Shown here piece by piece: positions 58,351 through 64,000 of a stretch of 64,000 bases of DNA. Source of the stretch: Apodemus sylvaticus (lineage: Eukaryota > Chordata > Mammalia > Rodentia > Muridae); contig NC_067490.1 in the NCBI RefSeq assembly GCF_947179515.1, forward strand, positions 31,284,827-31,348,826, given 5' to 3'. The stretch's first letter is position 1. The number at the start of each line of letters is the position of its first letter. Under the pieces are notes generated by a model that did not search any database, had not been told where the DNA came from, and saw only the letters and a program-made list of their open reading frames with translations. The translations under genes and the position numbers were made by a program.

Positions 58351-60780
58351 TCAGTTTGCTGTTGGCCTTGTTTTATAGATGGTTTTTGATATGTTTATTT
58401 CTGTCTTGACCAAGTTATCATTGAATAGAGTGTTGTTCAGCTTCCATGTGTATGTAGGCTTTCTATTGTTTTTGTTATTATTGAAGATCAGCCTTAATCT
58501 GTGATGATCTGATAGGATGCATGGGATTGTCTCAATTTTCTTGTAACTTTTGAGGCCTGTCTTGTGACAGATTATATGGTCAATTTTGGAGAAGTTACCA
58601 TGAGGTGCTGAGAAGAAGGTATATTCTTTTGTTGTAGGATAAAATGTTGTATAGATATCTGTTAAATCCATCTGGTTCATAACTTCTGTTAGTTTCACTG
58701 TGTCTCCGTTTAGTTTGTGTTTCCATGATGTATGCATTGGTGAGAGTGGGATGCTGAAGTCTCTGAGTATTATTGTCTGAGGTGCAATGTGTGCTTTGAA
58801 CTTTTGTAAAGTTTCTTTTGTGAATGTAGGTGCCCTTAAATTGGAACATAAATCTTCAGAATTGAGTGTTCATCTTGGTAGATTTTTCCTTTGATGAGTA
58901 TTAAGTGTTCTTCCTCATCTTTTTTGATAACTTTTGCTTGAAAGTCAATTTTATTGGTTATTAGAATGGCTACTCCAGATTGTTTCCTGGGACCATTTGC
59001 TTGGAAAATTGTTTTCCAGCCTTTTACTCTGAGGTAGTGTTTGTCTTTGACACTGAGGTGATTTTCATGTTTGCAGTAAAATACTAGGTCCTGTTTGCAT
59101 ATCTAGTCTGTTAGTCTATGTCTTTTCATTGGGGAATTGAGTCCATTGATATTAAGAGATATTAAGGAAAAGTGATTGTTTCTTCCTTGTATCATTATTG
59201 TTAAAGATAGAGTTATATATATGTGGCTATCTTCTTCCTTATTTGTTAATGCAAGTTTACTTTCTTGCTTTTTTGTAGGGTTTAATTTCCTTCCTTGTAT
59301 TGGAGTTTTCTATTCATTGACCTTGGAAGGGCTGAATTTGTGGAAGTATATTGTGTAAATTTGGTTTTGTCATGGAATATCTTGGTTTCTCCATCTATGG
59401 TGATTGACAGTTTTGCTGGGTATAGTAGTCCAGGCTGGCATTTGTGTTCTCTTAGGGTCTGTATGATATCTGCCCAGGATCTTCTAGCTTTCGTAGTCTC
59501 TGGTGAGAAGTCTGGTGTATTTCTGATTAGTCTGCCTTCATATGTTATTTGACCTTTTTCCCTTACTGCTTTTAATATTCTTTCTTTGTGGTGACATGGT
59601 GGTGAGTCTACACTGAGCATGGAACTTTTGGCTTCTTAGATCTCCCCACTGAGATGTTCCCATCACCCAGCACATTCTAAAATCTTTGAAAACTCTTGCA
59701 CATGCAATTAGGAATTGGCCCATGGCGTTTCTGAGTGCCTTTTGCTTGTGTTGTGTTTCCTCAATGGATGCAATAATATGCTTGAGCTACTAGGAAGACA
59801 GAGTTTGGGGTTGTTTGAGGGTGTGCTTAGTGGTCTGCTGGGGTCTGTAGCAGATGTTTACAGGGTGAAGGATAGCAGCAGGTTGGAGGCAGCCAAGCAC
59901 TTGAGAGACAGAAAATTCTGGGTTTCATTGTCTGTTTGGTGGTGACTGACTCCCAAGAGAGAATCTTGCAGTGCCTTGGATCCTGAAATATATTAGAAAC
60001 TAGAAACATTTTGAAATAAAATCCAGGCTGTATTTAAAACAAATATTCTTTCTTTGTTTAGTGCATTTGGTGTTTTGATTATTATGTGACGGGAGGAATT
60101 TCTTTTCTGGTCTAATCTATTTGGAGTTCTATAGGCGTCTTGTATGTTTATGGGCATCTCTTTCTTTATGTTAGGGAAGGTTTCTTCTATAATTTTGTTG
60201 AAGATATTTACTGGCTCTTTAAGTTGGGAATCTTCTCTCTCTTCTATGCCTATTATTCTTAGGTTTGGTCCTCTCTTTGTGTCCTGGATTTCTTGGATAT
60301 TTTGGGTCAGGAGCATTTTGCATTTTGCATTTTCTTTGACTGTTGTGTCAATGTTTTCTATGATATCTTCTTTACCGAGATTCTCTCTTCTATCTATTGT
60401 ATTCTTTTGATGATGACTGCATTTATAACTCCTGGTCTCTTTCCTAGGTTTTCTATCTCCAGTGCTGTTTCCCTTTGTGGGTTCTTTACTGTTTCAGTTT
60501 CCATTTTGAGATCTTGGATTGTTTTGTTCAATTCCTTCACTTGTTTGGTTGTGTTTTCCTGTAATTCTTTTAGGGATTTTTGTGTTTGCTCTTTAAGGGC
60601 TTCAACCTGTTTACTTATATTCTCCTGTATTTCTTTAACAGAGTTATTTATGTCTTTCTTAAAGTTTTCTATCATCATCATGAGCAGTGAGTTCAAATCC
60701 GAGTCTTCTTTTTCTGGTGTGTTGGGGAATCAAGGTTTTTCTGTGGTGGGAGGACTGGCTTCTGATAATGCTAAGTAGCC
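58351..60780 (-). mobile_element. L1 with ORF1 and ORF2 endonuclease, antisense
   Basis: On the - strand from high to low coordinates: ORF1 coiled coil (60394-60696, heptads around KQVEALKEQTQKSLKELQ), the RNA-binding domain (60057-60316, IRIIGIEE-type RIIGIEEREDSQ), its C-terminal domain (59282-59588, ITYEGRLIRNTPDFSPET), then ORF2 endonuclease (58351-58849, with NFSKIDHII and the catalytic SDHH). ORF1 is split by an insertion at 59589-60041. Reverse transcriptase is absent, so it is not autonomous. Confidence 0.93.
59589..60041 (+). mobile_element. Unidentified retrocopy inside L1 ORF1
   Basis: About 450 bp of non-L1 sequence flanked by the exact repeat AATATTCTTTCTTTGT (59574-59589 and 60042-60057). 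The + strand end carries AATAAA (60015-60020) then TGTATTTAAAACAA, a polyadenylated-RNA-like end. The L1 ORF1 frame is continuous if the insert is ignored. The long duplication suggests LINE-driven retroposition rather than an LTR. Source transcript not recognised. Confidence 0.75.
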
Positions 60781-61040
60781 TTGGTTTCTATTGCTTATGT
60801 TCTTGCCCTTGCTTCTCGACATCTGGATATATCTGGTACTAGCTGGTCTTGCTGTCTCTGACTGTGGCTTGTCCCTCTGCAAGCCTTTGTGTCAGTACTC
60901 CTGGGAGACCAGCTCTCTCCTGGAAGGACATGCACAGAGGGCTGTGGAACCACCTGGCTCTTGGGTGCAGATGGTGACTGGAAGGCTCCTATCCCAGGTG
61001 TTCCTCTGTTTATATGTCCTGTGTGCTAGCTGATGCCCTC
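60781..61040 (-). mobile_element. L1 5' UTR region of the first element
   Basis: GC-richer DNA immediately upstream of ORF1 on - (GGGAGACCAGCTCTCTCCTG, ACCTGGCTCTTGGGTGCAGA). The phrase ACCAGCTCTCTC recurs at 61108-61120, suggesting a promoter-type internal repeat. Confidence 0.5.
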
Positions 61041-62160
61041 CATACAGTTATAGGAGAGAATATGGAGATCTCACCTCTGAGCCTAAAAGTGAAAGCATTG
61101 CTGGGAAACCAGCTCTCTCTTGTTGGGCCATGCACAGAAAATTTTCTTCTGTTGTTTTTTTGAAGGTGTTTTCTGGGCCTCTGAGCTGGGAATCTTCTCC
61201 TTCTGTTCCTATTATTCGTAGGCTTAGTCATTTCATAGTGACCCTAATTTCCCAGATATTTTGTGCTCGAAACTTTTTAGATTTTGCATTTTCTTTTACT
61301 GATATATTGATTTCTTCTATTATGTATTCCATGCCTGAGATTCATTCTCTCTTCCATATCCTGTATTCTGTTGGTGATGCTTGTGTCTGTAGTTCCTGTT
61401 CTCTTTCTTAGATTTTCCATCTCCAGGATTGCCTCAGTTTGTTTTAATTCTTGCTTTTATTTCACCTTTCAGGTCTTGCACCTATTTGATTATATTTTCT
61501 GTATTTCTTTATATTTATTTTCTTCTTTTTTGAAAGCCTGTACTTGTTTGAATGTGTTTCCCTGTGCTTCTTTAAGGGACTTATTCATGTCCTCTATCAC
61601 CCTGAGAAGATTGGATTTAAGGTCCCCTTCTTGTACTTCAGTTCCATTAGGATATCCAGAGTTTGTTTTTGCAAGATAGCTGGGCTCGCATGATGCCATA
61701 TTGCTCTGAGTGTTGTTGAATTTGTTCTTATGCTGTCCTTTAGGCACCTGGTTTTCCTTGGTGTTGGCTGGATGATTCTAATGTCAGCAGGAATTCTCAG
61801 GAAGGTGGGGAGAATGGAGGGTACTTTCCTGCCTGTATTTCAGGTGGACCCCACTGGCAAGGGATTGGTGGATAAATATTCCAAACTGGTAGTTCTTGGG
61901 GTCCCTCAGGCCTCCATGGGAAGCAGGATACTTTTGTGTTCCTTGGGACTGAGTCCACAGCTAGACAGTGGAGTTCAGGGAAGCATGACCAACTCACTTT
62001 TTCGGGCTATGTCCTAAGTGAATTCTACTGAGAAGGAATTCTGGAGTAGTGTTCCAAGTTGGTTAATCTTAGGGCTCCAAAGGCTTCCTCAGGAAATAGG
62101 ATGCTCTTGGTGTCCTACAGCTTCCTGGTGACTAGTCTACCAATCTTTGTCTCATTGATA
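61041..62160 (-). mobile_element. Second L1 head: ORF1 N-terminal part and 5' UTR
   Basis: Another coiled-coil ORF1 start on - at 61490-61747 (LRVIEDMNKSLKEAQGNTFK) continuing to about 61130 with frame breaks, preceded by 5' UTR-like DNA to about 62160 (GACCCCACTGGCAAGGGATT). It is a different, older sequence from the ORF1 at 59282-60696. Confidence 0.7.
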
Positions 62161-62504
62161 GTATTGTTTTCTTATTTTCATGTCATTAATTTATTCTCTG
62201 ATCATAATTTTTTCTAAAAAAATTGCCAATTTTCAGTTTTGCTTGTTACTGTTTTTCCAAGATCCTTAGCTATGTCGTTATTTATCTGATATCTGTCTGG
62301 TTTTCTAATAGTGCCATCTGTAGCTGTAAGTTATTTTCTTAGGATTACTCTTGTTATGCATTATAGCTATTCCTTGGTACATCACTTGGTTACAAGTGAT
62401 GACTTGTTAGTTGTTGTCAATAACAGAGTAACATCACTTTCATGTAATATATATTAATGTTATTTTATAAAAATATGTATGTATTTGCCCTCCGAATGAG
62501 ATGT

Positions 62505-62660
62505 ACCTTCATGCCTGCCTGGGTGCTGCCATGTTTCTTTGCCTTAATGGTAATAGACTGAATCTCCGGATCTATAAACCAGCCTTAATTAAATGTCCTT
62601 TTTAAGAGTTACCTTGGTCATGGTGTTTCTTCACAGCAATTCAAATCCTAACTAACACAC
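62505..62660 (+). mobile_element. MaLR MT-type LTR 3' fragment
   Basis: TGCCTGCCTGGGTGCTGCCA, CCAGCCTTAATTAAATGTCC and TTCACAGCAATTCAAATCCT are the 3' third of an MT LTR on +. Confidence 0.7.
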
Positions 62661-62703
62661 ATACACAGACACACAGGCACACAGACACACAGACATACAC
62701 ACA

Positions 62704-62738
<35 letters not shown>

Positions 62739-62959
62739 TGCATTCAGTGACTTTCAGAAACATATCTGTCTTCAAAATGAATATGTAGCCGTGCTTGTTA
62801 CATGGCCCTCTTTAGTGTGTACTTGATTCCCATGTCTGACTTGTTCTGAGTATAAGCTCACATCACCCTTTCCCCTCTGCTGCTGTGCTGCTCATTTAAT
62901 CAGGTACTTATGAGCTTTGACACCAGAAGACGCATAAAATACAGATTATTTACCTGTGT

Positions 62960-62997
<38 letters not shown>
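62659..62997. repeat. (CA)n and (TG)n microsatellites
   Basis: CA-rich run at 62659-62736 and a separate TG run at 62954-62995, complementary and 220 bp apart. The DNA between them has no recognised element. Confidence 0.9.
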
Positions 62998-62998
<1 letters not shown>

Positions 62999-63299
62999 AT
63001 GTGTATGATTGGACACCCACTTCCATCCTGTGTTGTTCTCTGCCAGTTTTCAGTAAGAGCCTCCTAACTTGGCTCTCCGTTCCATTTATCATCTGTTCTG
63101 CATATGCTTCTTTGAGTATCTGTGCTTTTTATTAATTCTTTCTGCTCCTATGCCCTCATCCACAGTGACTGCAGAAATTAAATTATTTATTAAAAGGAGT
63201 GAACTTCATCTTGGATGTTCAACATTTTACTCTGCATCATCTGTTTTTTTCATTAAACAATTTTTTAAAAAAATATATATTATTTTTATGTCCATTGAT

Positions 63300-63468
63300 T
63301 TTTTTTTGTCTGAGTTCTCTGTCTCTCCATGTATGTGAGAGTCTCAGATCCTGGAACTGGAGTTACAGACAGTTATGGGCTGCCACGTGGGTGCTGGGAA
63401 TTGAACCAGGGTACTTTGGAAGAACATCTCATGCTCTTAACTGCTGAGCCATCTCTCTGGTCCTGCAT
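63300..63468 (-). mobile_element. B3 SINE
   Basis: CTGGAACTGGAGTTACAGAC ... CACGTGGGTGCTGGGAATTG ... AACTGCTGAGCCATCTCTCT. Confidence 0.92.
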
Positions 63469-63505
63469 CACCTGTTTTTCATGCCATCTTTCTTACATTT
63501 TATAG

Positions 63506-63607
63506 ATCAAGCTGTTAATCTGATACAGTTTGTGACCCTGTTATTGTTATTTTCTGAGCAAAGAAGGTATTTCAAGAATGTGAACATATTTTATGATTTA
63601 TCCTTGG
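63506..63607 (+). CDS. Tbc1d32: Possible Tbc1d32 exon 12 (candidate)
   Basis: A pyrimidine-rich acceptor (CTTACATTTTATAG|AT) is followed by a frame open for about 38 codons in exactly the phase exon 11 requires (G+AT gives Asp). It reads QAVNLIQFVTLLLLFSEQRR then YFKNVNIFYDLSLG. Two plausible donors exist: GTATTT after 63566 and GTGAAT after 63607; both are mediocre. The region is not in an obvious repeat. I do not recall the family sequence here well enough to confirm it. It could be chance in AT-rich intron. Confidence 0.33.
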
Positions 63608-63864
63608 GTGAATTCTTAAACTGAAAGCAATGAAAAATCTTCAAAGATAAGTAACTAATTTTTTAAAAAGCCAGTGCATGTAGTAGATGAAAAAAAGCAG
63701 AAGTCCTATTTTACTTTTCACAATAAATTTGTGTTACTCCACACATTAGTTAACTTTTCTAGTTTGTTGATTTTAGAGGTTGCACTTTACACTTGCTTGC
63801 CCTCTTTTCCATTGTAGTAGCTTCTCTTTTCTTTTCTTTTTTTTTAATGGTCAGCTTAGTTTAT

Positions 63865-64000
63865 TGAATTATCTTTTTTTGAAAATTTATTTATTTTTTT
63901 ACACTCCATGTTTTATTCCCCATCCCTGTTCACCCTTTGACTGTTCCACATCCCATACCTCCTTCCCACCCCCTGTCTCCACGTGGATGTCCCTACCCCC
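63865..64000 (-). mobile_element. L1 3' end, antisense, cut by window end
   Basis: GAAAATTTATTTATTTTTTT then CATCCCATACCTCCTTCCCA and CCACGTGGATGTCCCTACCC, an L1 (Lx-type) 3' UTR on -. Confidence 0.6.

Noticed and set aside
60293..60778. 161-codon + strand frame rich in Phe, Ser and Ile
   Set aside because: It is the antisense of the L1 ORF1 coiled coil; the - strand heptads explain it.

Overview
This window is mammalian, and specifically murine rodent, genomic DNA. It is dense in B1, B2 and B3/B4 SINEs, L1Md/Lx-type LINE-1 3' ends, MaLR-type LTRs and (CA)n/(TG)n microsatellites. It holds one split protein-coding gene on the + strand. Eleven exons can be placed exactly by splice sites and reading-frame phase. 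They encode the first 410 residues of TBC1D32 (Broad-minded/BROMI), a ciliary TBC-family protein of the Sonic hedgehog pathway. Gene identification is from recognition of the spliced protein, not from a search. The species cannot be fixed from sequence alone; Mus is most likely.

Layout: 1-12,520 is the upstream intergenic region. It contains SINEs, LTR fragments, a broken Rpl21 retrocopy on the - strand (about 8,207-8,735) with an unexplained 3' extension ending in a poly(A) tract, and a striking 352-bp inverted repeat (10,881-11,232 / 11,758-12,109, roughly 99% identical, 525-bp spacer). A CpG-rich promoter occupies about 12,525-13,030. It carries a perfect CRE palindrome, GC boxes, an X-box-like RFX motif, an inverted CCAAT and an NRF1-like site. 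The start codon is at 12,877 in good Kozak context. Exons 1-11 run to 56,346, with exons 6, 7 and 8 tightly clustered (introns of 122 and 88 bp) and other introns up to 13.6 kb. A possible exon 12 lies at 63,506. The TBC domain is encoded beyond the window.

The introns are mostly repeats. Every sizeable L1 in an intron is antisense to the gene (- strand). These include a roughly 4-kb ORF2-bearing element in intron 3 with a second L1 nested in it, an intron 8 L1 tail with a 21-bp target-site duplication, and a complex L1 block in the intron after exon 11. In that block an unidentified poly(A)-signal-bearing retrocopy interrupts L1 ORF1 with a 16-bp target-site duplication. No operon, CRISPR, tRNA, rRNA or other RNA gene was found, and no convincing undescribed system is present. 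The most interesting items are the inverted repeat upstream of the promoter, the retrocopies and the putative exon 12.
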